A stretch of 64,000 nucleotides of DNA from Pyrrhosoma nymphula (lineage: Eukaryota; Arthropoda; Insecta; Odonata; Coenagrionidae): contig OY754332.1 of the NCBI GenBank assembly GCA_963573305.1, positions 144,701,977 to 144,765,976 on the forward strand, read 5' to 3'. Below are positions 1 to 12,100 of this stretch, piece after piece. The translations under genes were made by a program, and so were the position numbers. Under the pieces are notes generated by a model. The model did not search any database, was not told the DNA's origin, and saw only the letters and a list, made by a program, of their open reading frames with translations. Every line of letters begins with the position of its first letter. Position 1 is the first letter of the stretch.

Positions 1-939
1 ATGTCTTCACATCGAGTAAAGAGTTCTTGATATAGAATACTTTCCTCCTTCTTTATGCTCATGCGAACGAAAACATTTTGTGCTTTTGAAGCGAAAGTTT
101 AAATAGAAATGAAGAAGAATTTAATAAAACTGAGCTAATGCAAGGCCGGATTTTAGAAAAAGATATTTCACTACTTGGACAAATCAAATTTGGGTGTTTA
201 CGTACGCCTTACAGCAGTATAAAATGAATGAAAGTCAGAAAAACTTATCATTTCCTTTTGGAATTCAATTTTGAACTACCCAATTAATACTTGGGTTTTT
301 AAATGATTATGTATCACAACTCTTTATCCTAAGTGGGCTATTTTTAATAGTATTTTGAGCCTTAAAGCCCACTTTTAGATTAAAACAAAAGAGAGAAATT
401 TTTGGTGATTTTTAGTTGAAGAAGCGTCTATTCTTCTAATTGTCTTCACTGATAATTTGAGTTTCTCAGTTGTATTATTTAATGACGTAGTTAAATTTGA
501 AATTATCTATCGTTCCCCTGAAATATTCGCTTATTTAAATAAATACTAATGCTTTAAACCCATTTTTGCAAGTTCTATTTTCCCACCAAAGCTACCTTAA
601 GTGGTTAAAGAAAAACCTTGTGCCCGCTTTAGTAATATCTGGCTAAAATGTTTTTCGATATGATATCCAATGCGGATACGCTCTTTAGTCATTGATGATC
701 ACATCAACTAACCGAGAGTCTGACGTACTTGACAAGTTCCGAGCAAACGGTGGCAATATGTGGAGAAAGCTATCTACCATACACCGTGCACCATTTGTCT
801 CGTGAATACAATGTTTCCAATTCTACACTGCACGTCTCATCTGTCGCTCACTACCACCTTCACAACAGTGGCATATACTACTCCTGCCCTTAGTCAACCC
901 ATGAAAATTATAGCGTCGGCGAGATAAGTTTGGTGAGCC
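1..939. other. AT-rich stretch, nothing recognised
   Basis: AT-rich DNA with short A and T runs and stops in all frames. I see no coding signal, tRNA-like box or clear inverted repeat. The last 200 bases become gradually more GC-rich towards the CpG block that follows. Confidence 0.5.
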
Positions 940-1310
940 CGAATTTACTCGACCCCGCCGAGGGAGGCCGCCAGTGAATATCCTGCGACTTAGGCCGACG
1001 GCCGAGCGTCACCCCCTGCACGGCGGCCGGCCGCCCCGGGAGACTCCGGCTTGATTTCCCCGGTCGCCGTCCGTGGCTTTCCCCCCGGGACGCCGAACCC
1101 GGGCTTCCCGCGCGGAGAGGCCTTCCCCCCGTGGGATGGCGTGTGCGTGCGGGGGCGGTGGGGGCGGAGGGACTCGGGGGAGGTGGGTGGGGAAGAGGTT
1201 GTAACGGGGGAGGAGGGATCTCGAATGGTCCTACCTCCTTCCCACCAACCTATCCACACCGCCTGCCGCCCTGCGTTCATTCACTCATTCATTAGGCCCT
1301 CCTAAGCCCC
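940..1310. other. CpG-rich block (CpG-island-like)
   Basis: Base composition changes abruptly from AT-rich to GC-rich with many CG dinucleotides, including a GGCCGGCC palindrome near 1024 and long G-rich and C-rich runs. Both strands carry short open frames, as GC-rich DNA without TAA/TAG does by chance, and none resembles a known protein. It may be an unmethylated CpG island at a promoter or first exon, or simply a GC-rich repeat. No splice signal or start codon context singles out a gene. Confidence 0.45.
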
Positions 1311-1559
1311 CTCAATTGCATCGAGGTTTTCCTAAATGAAATTTATGCTATCCTTTTTAAAATTTGGCCAACTCCCTTGAAAGGATGCTGGAAAAAAAAT
1401 ATCTGTAGTTTGGTTCGTTATTTTGGGGAGGTGACCAAAAACTGATTAAGTGCCTTTTGAGTATGGTAGGGTCGATAGTTAATGTATAATTACTAGAGGA
1501 AGGGTGGTGAGTTACCCGGCGTGGTCATAAGCCTACTGTTAACGAAAGGCGGCAAGGGA

Positions 1560-1740
1560 GCCATAGTTTTTGCACCATCCTAAAGATGGGTTCATATTCA
1601 ACTACATGCAGCGCTCTCATTTAGTATTATATTTTATGTTGGTATTCCTCTCAAAAATGTCTGCTTCGGCCGGAATTCAAAGCCGGGTCCTCATTGTAGG
1701 AAACCACTACCCGAGCCGCCACACCATCTGGATCCTCAAA
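1560..1740 (-). repeat. tRNA-derived SINE-like element (degenerate)
   Basis: Read on the minus strand, the 1740-1665 segment has a tRNA-like arrangement: an A-box-like stretch around GTGTGGCGGCTCGGGTAG, then about 30 bases later a B-box-like GCTTTGAATTCCGG. Sequence beyond the B box runs on as a non-tRNA body, as in tRNA-derived SINEs. The head resembles the tRNA-like head at about 55.2 kb, which also starts with GTGTGGCG. The boundaries are uncertain, no tail or target duplication was found, and chance similarity cannot be excluded. Confidence 0.35.
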
Positions 1741-2490
1741 GAATCGTGATATTGTCAACATAATCCTATCTTTCACAACTACGTTATTTTAAAAAATTAC
1801 TCTTGTAATTTCATTGTTTTAGACAATTATTGATAAAAAATACGAATGAATAGTACTTTTGGGTCTTATACAAAAGCCATTTTATCGAGAAACCTATTGG
1901 GAATGTGATTTTTCCAGGAAATGTTAATGATAGTAAAATGAAAGCCGAACCCATCTTATTTTTCGGGCTATTGCAATATTACTTCATTTTACATACTACC
2001 GGAGGACTAGAAAAATATTCGTCAACAAATGTATGTATTTGTCAAATAATATGCATTTTTAGAAACTTAATTTTGATTTCCGGCAACTAATGCATTAGAG
2101 GAAAGGGTACCTTCAAAAGCCAAGGATTTATAAAAGAGACATTTTTATTTTTATATTCGTCTCAAGTTGTCGCGATAAGGAGAAACCAAAAGTCTACTTT
2201 TCGAAAAGTCCAAAAATCGGCCATTTTTATTTTTTTTGGGTCACTTCCGTTTTAAAATTCAACGTTTTCGGGATTTTTCCTACGATGAATTTCGCCAAAG
2301 AAGTTTCTCAAAAAATTTCAAGTCCATGGCTCTACTAGAACCGGTCGGGAATTCGTATCATACGTGAGTGTGTCACGCAAGGGTCTGTATATATTATAGA
2401 TTAGGTGGGGTGTAATATTCCTGAGCTCTGCATCCACGCTAACTCCGGGAAAGATAGAGAAATTTAAGGCATGTATTCATAGGGAGTATC
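1741..2490. other. AT-rich stretch, nothing recognised
   Basis: AT-rich DNA with no frame of convincing coding character. An open frame of about 60 codons at 1905-2090 has ordinary AT-rich chance composition and resembles no known protein family. Confidence 0.45.
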
Positions 2491-3230
2491 GCGAATGAAT
2501 TACGAATCATATGAGACTGTCAACGTCAACCGGTTCAACTCGGGCGATTCATGTTTGACGCGTCCGTGCCGTGCTGGCAATGTCTCTCGGAAATCACCTC
2601 GCAAGGGAAAGAAAGGAAGGAGGGCTATCATGCCTTCGCGGACGGATCATGTACGCCGATTGGAACGTCCTCGTCGACGCTTTGCCTTACAGACCCCCTT
2701 CTCCGTGACGCAAAGACCTCTTAAATCCCCAGGTGGTTGCCAGGAACGGATATATAAAATATATACGTGATCTTTCCCTTTCCTCTCTCTCTTCAGCCAT
2801 CGGAGCTATGTTTAGAGCGTAGTGGCCACCGAGTGCTCTCGTGCGCTAATCGCGGAGGAAAGACGAAGTCGTGAAGTATCAACAATCCTCGCCAATTGCC
2901 AGCGTCGTCCGAAAGTGAGACGAGAGAGAGAGGGGGGAGGGTGTTGGAGGAGGGGGTGGCGGGGAATTTTCGCTTTCGGAGGGAATGTGGGAGGGAGGGG
3001 GAAGAGGGGAGTGAGTGGCAAGAGAAGAATAAGGAGCTGGGAGAGGAGGAGAGGGCGAGTTGACCGAAAACATGATCGATTGATTTTTTTCCCTTCCCTT
3101 TGATCTGCCTTTCTCCTGCTCGACACAGCCGGAACGCCAAGACTGCCACAGATTTTCCCCCAGGAATAAAGGGGAGGGAAACAATTGCATCCAGAGGATA
3201 TCACAAGAGAATATGACGGCATATAGGGAG
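2491..3230. other. Mixed-composition stretch with purine-rich tract
   Basis: Composition is more balanced than the flanks. A TATA-like TATATAAAAT lies at 2751-2760 and a CT-rich run ending TCTTCAG at 2780-2796. A strongly purine-rich tract (GAGAGAGAGGGGGGAGG type) occupies about 2915-3060. Several overlapping frames on both strands remain open here only because the tract has few stop codons, and their translations are low-complexity (Arg/Gly or Ser/Pro). Confidence 0.4.
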
Positions 3231-3900
3231 GCGACTGACAGCTGAGGTCACTTTCACCATTTAAGATAGGTGGGCAGTTCTGGTACGGGAAAGGATTTTA
3301 TGACGACAGAGGGAGGATTTTATGGCGACGGAGGAAGGCTGGAGAGGAACCCGGCATCACCTCATCTCTGACGAAAAGCTCCTAGGGGTCCACAGTTATC
3401 AGTCCACATTTACATGATGAACCTTCAGCTACCGTAAGGGCTTATTACTGGGGGTCTTGGGACATCTGTCATGAAGATGGGAAAGAATCGGGAACAAAAA
3501 GCGGTAGATAAAACACGAAAAGTATACAGTGGCATGTTTCGAGGCGACTGGAAGCTGAGGATAGGTGGACTGTTTTGGTGCGAAAAGGATTTTCTGGCGA
3601 CGGTGGAAGTCTGCAGGGAAAACCGGAGTTGGGTGACTGGTGAGGTCATTAGGGATAGATAGGAATGTTTTGTAGATGTAAGAATTTCAGTGCCCTGGAG
3701 AAGACCTTTGCATAATCTCTCTAAGCGAAAGGCGTCGAGAAGACCACATTTTTACGTCTACATGCATGCATCTACTGGCCACCGAAAGGGCGCATTGCAG
3801 GGGGTGTTAGGACGCAAGCCATGCAAAATGGAGTGAATAGGAACAAGGGTTCAGGGATGGGAAGGTACGAAAAGTGAGATGTGTTTATATGGACTGGTGC
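3225..3900 (+). repeat. Degenerate dispersed repeat, two to three diverged units
   Basis: Two diverged direct units are visible. 3264-3350 and 3555-3630 both contain GATAGGTGG followed by a CTGTTTTGG-like stretch, GGAAAGGATTTT and GGCGACGG. A further part at 3780-3890 has the order GGGGGTGTTAGGAC, then an A/G-rich stretch, then TACGAAAAGTGAGATGTG. The same order recurs at 38.03-38.11 kb and partly at 28.13-28.2 kb, so this is a family dispersed through the window. It has no coding potential and its class is unknown. Confidence 0.5.
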
Positions 3901-4380
3901 CTCGCTCAGTTTTTGTTTTTACCTGTTATGGTACCACGGGAGGAAGTAATTGTTCGACAGAATATCTCTATTTTTTTATTTGATTGTTCTATGGTTCCAT
4001 GCCATGTTCTAATATTGTCCTTGTTTACTTGAAACTCGAGTGATTTGAAATTATCTGGTTACCTTAGAATTACGGAAAACCTCACAATACTCTATTTGCT
4101 CCCATCCTATTTTACCTAATAGCTGTCACACTTTCTCTTTGCTCGAAGAAGTTTTACGTCCCATCCGATGGACGATGTGCAACACATAAATTTAACTCCA
4201 CGAGGCGGTAATTCTAAAGACAACCATTGTACTCTAAGGGTGTCAAACCCGGTCACTCTGAATTTGTAGTCTGTATTCGCCATCCACCGCACTAAATATT
4301 TTTATCAAAGTTATCACCCGAGGCACGAAAGCAACCTGTCGTTAATCTACACCCCCCACCATCGATCCCGGAAGAAGAAA
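3901..4380. other. Stretch without recognised features
   Basis: Moderately AT-rich DNA. I see no open frame of note, tRNA-like box or strong repeat. Confidence 0.4.
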
Positions 4381-4800
4381 AGTTTAAACATCTTCCCTCC
4401 CCCTCTCACAAGACATCCTCACGCCCCCTCCCTCTTTCGGATGAAAAGGAAATCATATCTGCCGGATGAGGGGACTGAGCGAGGGTACGGAAGGAGGGGG
4501 GGGGGGTGAGAGGATGGTATCATGGCGTATGGGATCGGAGGGGACCCCCTCAAGAGAGAAGAGAACGGAACATCACCACCGTTCGCCGTTTTCACTCTCC
4601 GAATGGGAGAGAGAGAGACATCATTTCCGACGGAACGGAAAGTGAAGGGAGAGGGAAAGAGAGGAAGCGTTAGACCGCGGCGTGAAAAGTAAAAGTGAGC
4701 GTGGAATTCTCTCCGGTTTCCGAGAATTACGGTGGGGATCGCCCCGCTCGTGGGCGTTTTAGTGAAAAGGCTTGAGTCGCGAGGCAATGGAGGAAGGCGC
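4381..4800. other. Strand-skewed GC-rich block
   Basis: C/T-rich at the left, then switching to strongly G/A-rich (GGAAGGAGGGGGGGGGGTG near 4490 and GAGAGAGAGACA near 4610). A frame of about 120 codons on the minus strand (4419-4787) stays open but is Pro/Ser-rich low-complexity. It is probably a simple-sequence or CpG-rich regulatory-type block and not a gene. Confidence 0.35.
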
Positions 4801-5094
4801 CTTATCTACAGAGCGGGGGTACACGAACAATTCGTGGGATCGGAGGGTCGGGTTGTCGAAGTGATAACATGCTGTAGCAGCCTCCGGCGTGATGTTTAAA
4901 TCTTTGCACGTCTGAAGAAAATTATGGCGCTAGCCATAATATTCTAAGCGCGCCCATAACATCAAACAAAGAGTCACATTTATGTTTTACTATGTGAAAA
5001 TAGAATGCCCTTTATTTCTTGATAAGGATACGGAAAAAAGCATTGATATGCCCACAAAATTTATCAATGCGGCTGATATTCCTTAATTTTTATG

Positions 5095-5265
5095 TGTCAA
5101 ACGCGGGTTGCCAGGTTGTTTAACGCTCCGACCTTTCAAGCTAAAGGTCGTAAGTTTGAATCTCACTTATCTCGTGGATTTGCGCTGGGAAAGGGCTTTG
5201 GTACTGCATCCTCAACAGTTGGAGCTCTTAAAATGTCACTACTGCTTATCATTACATGCTTTTTT
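5095..5265 (+). repeat. tRNA-derived SINE (degenerate)
   Basis: A tRNA-like head begins with GGGTTGCCAGGTTG...TTAACGC, which is A-box-like. It is followed by CTTTCAAGCTAAAGG, in the position of an anticodon stem-loop, and a B-box-like AAGTTTGAATCTC at 5151-5163. A non-tRNA body with GGGCTTTGGTACTGC follows. The arrangement matches the clearer SINE heads at 32.0 and 45.7 kb, and degenerate stems argue against a functional tRNA gene. A short frame crossing it is incidental. Confidence 0.5.
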
Positions 5266-5860
5266 ATATTTACAATGAAAGAGCGAACGATTACAAACTT
5301 CAAACTTCCTTCACGCTATACGCTCTTTGACAACACATCAACACATAATTATGATATCAGGTGACACATGGAGGAGGAACATTCCAATAACTTCGATTCC
5401 ATTCAATAAATTCTTCGTGGTTAAGAAAAGGACCTTTTAAACACTGTCCTAACTAACGCATCAAACATATTCGGGCTAAAATACTAACTCTTTAATACAC
5501 ATTTTGTAATACAGAAAAATTGATTTTAAAATATGTCTTCGGGGTGATGGCAGTGAACCATTACTTACGACAACACCTAAATCTAAACATAAAAGCTCAT
5601 GCGGGGGTCTCAGCCTCATCGCTTCGCCGAGGAGGACGAATTTGCCTGCGAGGTGATGAAAGTGAATTTTGACTCACGAACGCACGTAAATATAATCATC
5701 AAAACGTCATGTGTGGGCCGTACCCTCGCAAGTTCACCGCGGACTGACAAATATGCTGGGAAGAGCATCCATCGCCTTGTGCGTACCGTACCCTCTTGAG
5801 CCTAATTGTTTATCAATATATGGGAGTGGGGATCGCTTCGGCGCACAAAATTTGTGGTTG
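5266..5860. other. Stretch without recognised features
   Basis: AT-rich at first and richer in GC after 5600. There are no convincing coding frames or repeats. Confidence 0.35.
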
Positions 5861-7480
5861 CAGCCTAGGAGGCCGCCTTTCTCCGACGTTCCGATTCCCA
5901 ACCTACTAAATTGTCGGGGGATGCAGTATGCCGTGCCGAAAAGAAAGAGTCGATACGAGGAGCAGCGAAAGTGAACGCCACTTCGTGAACCCTGACCGCC
6001 GCCGGTCGGGGCACGGGGCAGATAAACACTCTCGCAGACGGGGTCGCTCGCCTCTCCATCCGAACCCCCCCCCCCCCCCCGCCGCTATTGTTTACTCCGG
6101 AGCGGTCGTTTTTACGAGTGCCCGCGCGCACCAACACGCCGCAGTGCACATGTCACGGCAGCACTACGGGCGGAATTGAAGCGACGGGGACCGAGGATCA
6201 TCCCCTGAGGGACCGCCTTGCCTCTGTGCGGGAAAATCCCTCGGCCGCCGCCGGCCGAACTTGTCACAGTCATGCTCTGGGAGTGGAAGGCGGGTTCATG
6301 GAAACAACATCACGGGGTCAAGCACTCGAAAACACAGCACACGCAAGGGAGTCACTCACCTGGCCATGAGACCTGGCCTTCACGGGGTCATCCCTCGTGG
6401 AGTGTCGGCTGACAACAGCTGCCCGCCCCCTCTCGCTAAAGGTAAGAAGGCCGCTTGAACACCGATCTTCTACTCTTCCAACTCCTAGCTGCTGCGCCTC
6501 TAATGTGGGTATCCGTCGCAACTCCCTCCCTAATCTTTCGAAGAGAAAAAAAGACCAATCTCCCAGTTTGTCTCTTGTCACACCCCCCGTCGACTTGTCC
6601 TCTCTCGTAACGTCCGTACGCTATAGCAGCCGACCACGAACTGGCGCGCTGGGTGGCGAATGCAATGACGAGGAGCCGCCGTCGGAGGAGGGGGGGGGGT
6701 GTGGAGAGCGACGGTGGGCAGGGGGCAGAGAGGGGGGAGGATTTCGTGTAGGGGGAGAGGGGATCGGCAGGCCAAAGGGGAGGGGAGAGGGGGGGTCGCG
6801 CCCAGCGGCTCTCTCGGGCGGTCCGCGGAGCTAGGGGTCGCTGGGGAGGGATCTTCACTCACAGTGTGGCCGCCTTCCTTCCTTGGGCCCCCTTACCAGC
6901 CACATGGCTCCCCTACGCGCATCGCCCTCCAGCGGGCAACCGAGGAAGCTAACTATCGATTGACGTGACGTGTAGGAGGAGGAGGAGGGAGGGGGGTCGG
7001 CGGGGGAGATATGATAGGTGGGGCCGAGGGGGGGGGCGGGGGGAAAAGGGAGGGGGGAGAGGGGAAGAAGCTTGGAGGAGGTTGGGAGTCGGGGGTGTAT
7101 GGCAGGGGGGGGTGGTTGTGGCGAACGGAATTCAATTTTATTTTACATCTTGAAGGTGGGCGTGGGAGCGTGGTCTGGGTGGAGGCGGCGGTCGCCCCTC
7201 CGGTGTTGCGCCCCTCCGGTGTTGCGCCCCTCCGCCCCTTCCCCCGGGGGTGGACGGCGGCGATTTTGAGACGCGCGCGAGGAGGGCGCCACAGTTTCGG
7301 AGACGGCGCGAGAATTTCGGCGCCCTCTGACCCCCTGCCCACCCTCGACACCTACGTGACGACCCTCCCTCCCGCGGTCATCCTGCCCGTCCGGACTCGT
7401 GCATCGCCCGCCGTGGCGCATGCCGTACACGAGGCATGCCATTCATGCCCTCCGGTCGAAAGGACAGTCTCCGACGGTGA
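5860..7480. other. Large CpG-rich block (CpG-island-like)
   Basis: About 1.6 kb of GC-rich, CpG-dense DNA inside AT-rich surroundings. It contains a run of C at 6067-6080, G-rich tracts at 6690-6800 and 6975-7120, and short tandem copies of CCCCTCCGGTGTTGCG at 7195-7230. Many overlapping frames on both strands stay open from composition alone. One good splice-donor match, AAAG/GTAAGA, lies at 6438-6447 on the plus strand. It may be a promoter and non-coding first exon of a gene outside the window, but nothing here identifies that gene. Confidence 0.45.
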
Positions 7481-9690
7481 CTCGTTCATTGACTCTCAGG
7501 AAGTGTCAATGTCAATATGGGAAACGGGACAATGCTCCTCGACCCAGATTTGCCGTTTTAATTTTGTAAATCATTTCATCACTCAAAACTAATAAATAAA
7601 TGCTAGCAATTCATTAAAAATAAATGGGGAAATTTTTCCTAATATTTTGAATCATATATTTTTACAAATATAAAAATATTTATCATCTCACATTTGGAAC
7701 AAAAATATTCCTCTTATATACTTGTTCCAGTTTGGTCGAGACGTATGGGACTAGATTGTAACATGAATCTATGGTTGTTTCAAAGAATTGGAACTTTCTC
7801 TTATATCCTTGTTTAAGAGGCAAGATCTGTTGTAGAAACCTGTGTCGTTTTATGCACGGGTGATATTCGATGAAAAATTGGTGTTATTTTAGTTCGTCCT
7901 TCCGAATTTCTACGTTACCCCTATTTTCACGCATACTTCTGATAATTGAAATATCTCGACTATAATACATACATATTCCTTAATTTCACTGCGTAATAAT
8001 GCATCAGTCTGGTTCGACATTTCACCGTTTTGAATTTTATTGAAATTTTAAATTTATTTATTTTTAAATTTCTTTTATTTCAATGTAATGTGAATTCCTA
8101 ACCCATGGATGTCAGGCTAAACTCCAGGAAGTTACCTGGAGCTCATAACAGAAAAAGTTGACAAGAGACGGTTGAAATTTTAACGCTTCCATTTAAAATA
8201 CTACCAAGAACGAAATTTCAAAAGAAGCAACCCTCTCGAAAATCACTTATTGTTAGAGTATCCGAAATACCTATTGTCTATGATGGCTATGAATAGGAAA
8301 CAGTGAAGTACAGATATTGCAACAACAAGATGCAACCGCATCTGAAGAAACAAATGCAGCATCACTAGATTTTGAAGGAAGTTTTGATTCCGTGAGTAAA
8401 CACTCTGAAACTTTCGATTTTACATTGAGTTTTAATGTTAACGATCCAGTTACTCGGCCAAAAGTTATGAACATGAAAATCAAAGATTGTTTAGTTGAAA
8501 TTCTATAAGATTGGCAGTTAAAGATTTTCCTAGAGTCTGCCATTTAAAAAAATGAAGCAGTGCTCTTATATATGATGTAGTACAACAAAGTGATTGATGT
8601 GGGTATTCTTATATGTAGGCTTGAAACAGAAAGCATGTTCTCCGATTAAAACTAGTGATATGGCAGTATTTTTATTGAAAATACTGAAAAAGCTATGACT
8701 CAGTGAATGTCATTCCATGAGTTTTTTATAAATTATTATTCAGATCCTCATTAATTTTTTTGCAGTTTCTAAAACTATCTGCAACATAGAGCCTCTTCAC
8801 TATGGTTGATTGTTCTTGAAGTTGTTAGATATTTAAAAAATCTTTTTTCGTTATTTTGGAAGGTACTTTGCCGTCTTGACCATTAACAACAAATCCATGT
8901 ATTATTATTTTGCCCTGACATACATTTTTAGCCATAGTATTATAATTTCCTGTTGATGTTTACCGCAAGAGGCAGTAATCATTTTGCTGATTTGATTAAA
9001 CTGAGAGTTCGAGTTCTTGCATTACACCAGACTGTTTGTTGACTGTTGTTAGCGTTGTTGACGGAATAGCTCAATAACGTCGTTTTTCAATGTTTATTCA
9101 TAGATTACAAACTGGGCCTTAGGGTATGTTCATATCGCAAAACCTTTTTGCTACAAGTAATAATTGGTTTCAGATCCCAAGGAAATTTGGAATTAATGAA
9201 TGCATCACGAAGGGTAATGTGTGGAATATACATACTTATTCACGAATGTAAAATCTTTAGAAGAAACTTTCCCACGTCATAATCCTTTTTTTAATGAAAA
9301 ACATTTCACAAGTTATGACATAATGCGTTTGGCGTTAAACTGTATGAAGTATAAAACTACGCTGTAATCCAGAAATGTTGGAGGAAAAGAAAGAATCATT
9401 TCTTCATTTTCTTCCTCTAATTTCTAATAGGAATTGCTCGTACACAATGCCGCTGTACCGATTTTTCTCATTTGAGTTTGTTTGGAGAGGCATAACAAAG
9501 ACATCATGACCAGCTTCTAGTTAGAGGAATACGAAAATTTTGCACATACTTCGGTTCCCGGTTCGACTCCTCTTGATGCTAAAGTTCGTTCTTTGGAGGA
9601 GATCGCGGACCTGAAAAAGGTATCCAAAGATGTACTTTTGAAAACCTCCTGCGCATTAATTGCAAATATTGAATACTAACAACTCCTACT
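7481..9690. other. AT-rich stretch with one weakly coding-like frame
   Basis: Mostly AT-rich and unassigned. At 8317-8508 on the plus strand a frame of 63 codons encodes a Ser/Asp/Glu-rich peptide with fewer chance-like features than its neighbours. It shows no recognisable domain, and its stop at 8506-8508 is followed by unrelated AT-rich DNA. A small hairpin (CTCCAGG...CCTGGAG) lies near 8123. I could not assign a function or confirm that anything here is transcribed. Confidence 0.3.
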
Positions 9691-9691
9691 T

Positions 9692-9770
9692 GAGAAAACC
9701 ACCTTTGTTAATGCCACAAACTCCAACTCCAATTTCCAAAGTTTGTGGAATTAACAAAGGTGGTTTTCTC
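9692..9770. repeat. 31-bp inverted repeat (hairpin)
   Basis: GAGAAAACCACCTTTGTTAA begins the left arm at 9692. The reverse complement of the right arm (9740-9770) matches it over about 31 bases with one mismatch, leaving a 17-base loop. The loop and arm share CCAACTCCAA-type simple sequence. It could be a small MITE, a fold-back remnant or a structured RNA. There is no obvious target duplication. Confidence 0.75.
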
Positions 9771-10244
9771 ATCATGGATATCCATAATTTCCACGAGGTC
9801 AGGCCTGAGATCACCAGTTTAACTCCGACTTGTTTTCATTCTACCGTAACGAAGGCCCTTACTACAAATAATCAATTAGTTTCTGGCGGGGCCAATATCT
9901 GCTGCTATAACGTCATGAAAGGTTAGACTAAGACCTAGTCGCTAAAAACACGTCGTGCATAAGTCCCTCCAGCCTATGGTTTAGATTTAACTGGAGGATC
10001 ATCATCGATATTGTGGAGTCTACTTAATGCAGATTACTACTCATCCAGGCATTCTTGAATAAACAGGTGTTTACACTCTAGGCATCTCCCCATCTGGCGC
10101 CAGACGCCACCTGGCGCCACCCCCCTTCCAACCTAGGTGTTTGAACCCAATTGTGACCAGATTTAAAATCTGTGTAAAAGCTGATTAGAACTGATTTTAA
10201 AACTCCGTTGTCTCAGGCGTAACTTAATGGAATTTGTGTAGCAT
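9771..10244. other. Stretch without recognised features
   Basis: No coding signal. Short palindromic GGCGCC motifs lie at 10095-10120 (TGGCGCCAG and CTGGCGCCA), in an otherwise ordinary stretch. Confidence 0.35.
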
Positions 10245-10404
10245 ATTGAATGAGAAGCAGTAACATTGTAATTTCACATGTATTTATTGGAAACGACCTA
10301 GGTTTCGACGTAGCACGTCACCTGATGATGACTTGCCACGTCGAAACCTAGGTCGTTTTCAATTAATACATGTGGAATTACAAAGTTACTGCTTCTCATT
10401 CAAT
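10245..10404. repeat. Palindromic element with hammerhead-like core
   Basis: Arms at 10245-10311 and 10338-10404 are near-perfect reverse complements of about 67 bases, separated by 26 bases. The spacer holds CTGATGA (10322-10328), and at the arm boundary GAC...GTC is followed by GAAA (10343-10346) and the self-complementary CCTAGG. CTGANGA, a helix and GAAA in this order is the core layout of a hammerhead ribozyme, a motif known from Penelope-like retroelements. One extra base sits between CTGATGA and the helix, so catalytic ability is doubtful. I read this as a fold-back or terminal-repeat derivative of such an element. Confidence 0.65.
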
Positions 10405-12100
10405 CTGATTGTATAAGTTTAATGGTGATTGACAGCTCATCTCGGTGATCAGATTGAAAAGTTTTTAGACTGATAAGATCCGATTTTAAAATTTTAAATG
10501 TGATTGAAAGCTCATCTCGCAAGTATTAAAAAAAACACGGTATTTCCTGTTATCTCCGTGCCTCTAGCGGCTTCTAACCTCATCCCTCCCATATCCAATA
10601 GGCGTGCTGCCTAGAGAGTACTGGCTTCCAATTCCGTGGCGTGTGCTTGAATTCCGGAGGGCACGGAAATTTTTCATTGGATTGATTTTCCGCTCCGTTG
10701 CTGTGTTGAGAGAATTTCAAGTCCGGCGCTCCCATCCCGGCCCCTAGAATAGTCGCGTAACGGTCTTCCATTGGAACGAAACAAAAACGCGCGACCTACC
10801 TCAGCGTGTCGAGTGATTATTTGTGATACGAAGGGAGCCAACGTATACTTGAAGCTACTTTCGTGTCTCTTTCCGATATAAGTACGGGAAAAGCTATTTT
10901 TATTCATCTTTGTACGCATGATTACCCTCAATACAGCAGCAGCGAGTATGAGTTGATGTGAGAAATGTTTGTCGCACTGAACATAGACATGTGAATATTT
11001 TAATTGATCGTGATCCTTGGATGAACGGACTTGAGGTATGGCATAAATTTAAGTATCTGGAAATTTGTTTTCGAAATTTTAGGTTTTATTTAATGCTCGG
11101 AGAACCATGCATTAATGACAAGAGTATGGGCCTTTAAGTAACAGTTCTTATAATTGCTATTTTCGACCCTAATCCAACTTTGTTTGACCCTAGATATATT
11201 GTAGAGCGTTATTTAGGTATGATTAGGAAAGTGTTTGGATAAAATTTTAAGGGAGGTGCATGCGGTGATAATTTTCGTGCTCCAAAAAGTGGTGGAAAGC
11301 GAATTTCTGAATGAGCATCTTTCTGTTTCTATTGCGTATTGATTTCTCTGATGACGACATTTCGCGGGCATTCCAGGTTGCTTCTTCACGTCAGAAGTAT
11401 TCTTAATGCATTTTACACTTGATTTACTACATATAAGAACAAATAGTAAAGTGGTTTATGGTTAGTGGTTATTTCAAAAGTATAATTTAAGTTTATTATA
11501 AATCGCAAGCGAGCGGAATATTTTTGGAGTGGGGTGAGGGGTATCTCACAACAATGAGGCAAAGCTAGTTGCCAAAGAGAGACGATACTTCCCCAGGCTT
11601 ATAAAATAAGCAATAGAAATGAGCAACTATTCCAGTAACTACCGCAGAGAGAAGGGATAAGCGCTTTTCAGCTCTTGGAGGCGAACAGTCAAAAGAAAGA
11701 AACAGCCTATGAGATCTCACAGGACTGAGGAATATGCCACACCGGGTGAATCAACGCGGGTGAAAAGCCGAGAGATCCTCATCTTCAACACCACTCCGCG
11801 TAAAGACTTCACTCCAAGCGAATTGCCAGCCTCTATTGGCGTCCTCAAGCGGTGAATTTACAGACATTGTGGGGATGGTAGACACAGGCGTAGTTTTTAA
11901 AAGACAAAGCAGGAATCGGGGAGCTATCCAGAGCTGGGTAGCTCCTTCGTCACGGTTCTCTAGTACATTAGTTTCTTGACTCAATGAATAACGTTGGATT
12001 AATTCCACAATATCACTCCGTCCGCGACGGACGCACATGCTGATAAGTATTTGGCCGCGTGGCCGTGAAATTATCAGTTCCCGTCAGCTCTCACTGCTTA
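10405..12100. other. Stretch without recognised genes
   Basis: A short direct repeat (GTGATTGA.AGCTCATCTCG) occurs near 10425 and 10500. The region at 11750-12040 has more balanced composition and a 95-codon open frame on the minus strand. Its translation resembles no family I know and is not flanked by good splice sites. I regard it as non-coding or an unidentified repeat. Confidence 0.35.

Noticed and set aside
5928..7592. Many overlapping frames of 80-190 codons
   Set aside because: Open by GC composition in a CpG-rich block, on both strands, with no family similarity.
9540..9580. CCCGGTTCGACTCCTC, a B-box-like string
   Set aside because: No matching A box at tRNA-like distance, so not called a SINE or tRNA.
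11751..12038. A 95-codon minus-strand frame
   Set aside because: Resembles no family, has no supporting splice sites and lies in mixed-composition DNA.
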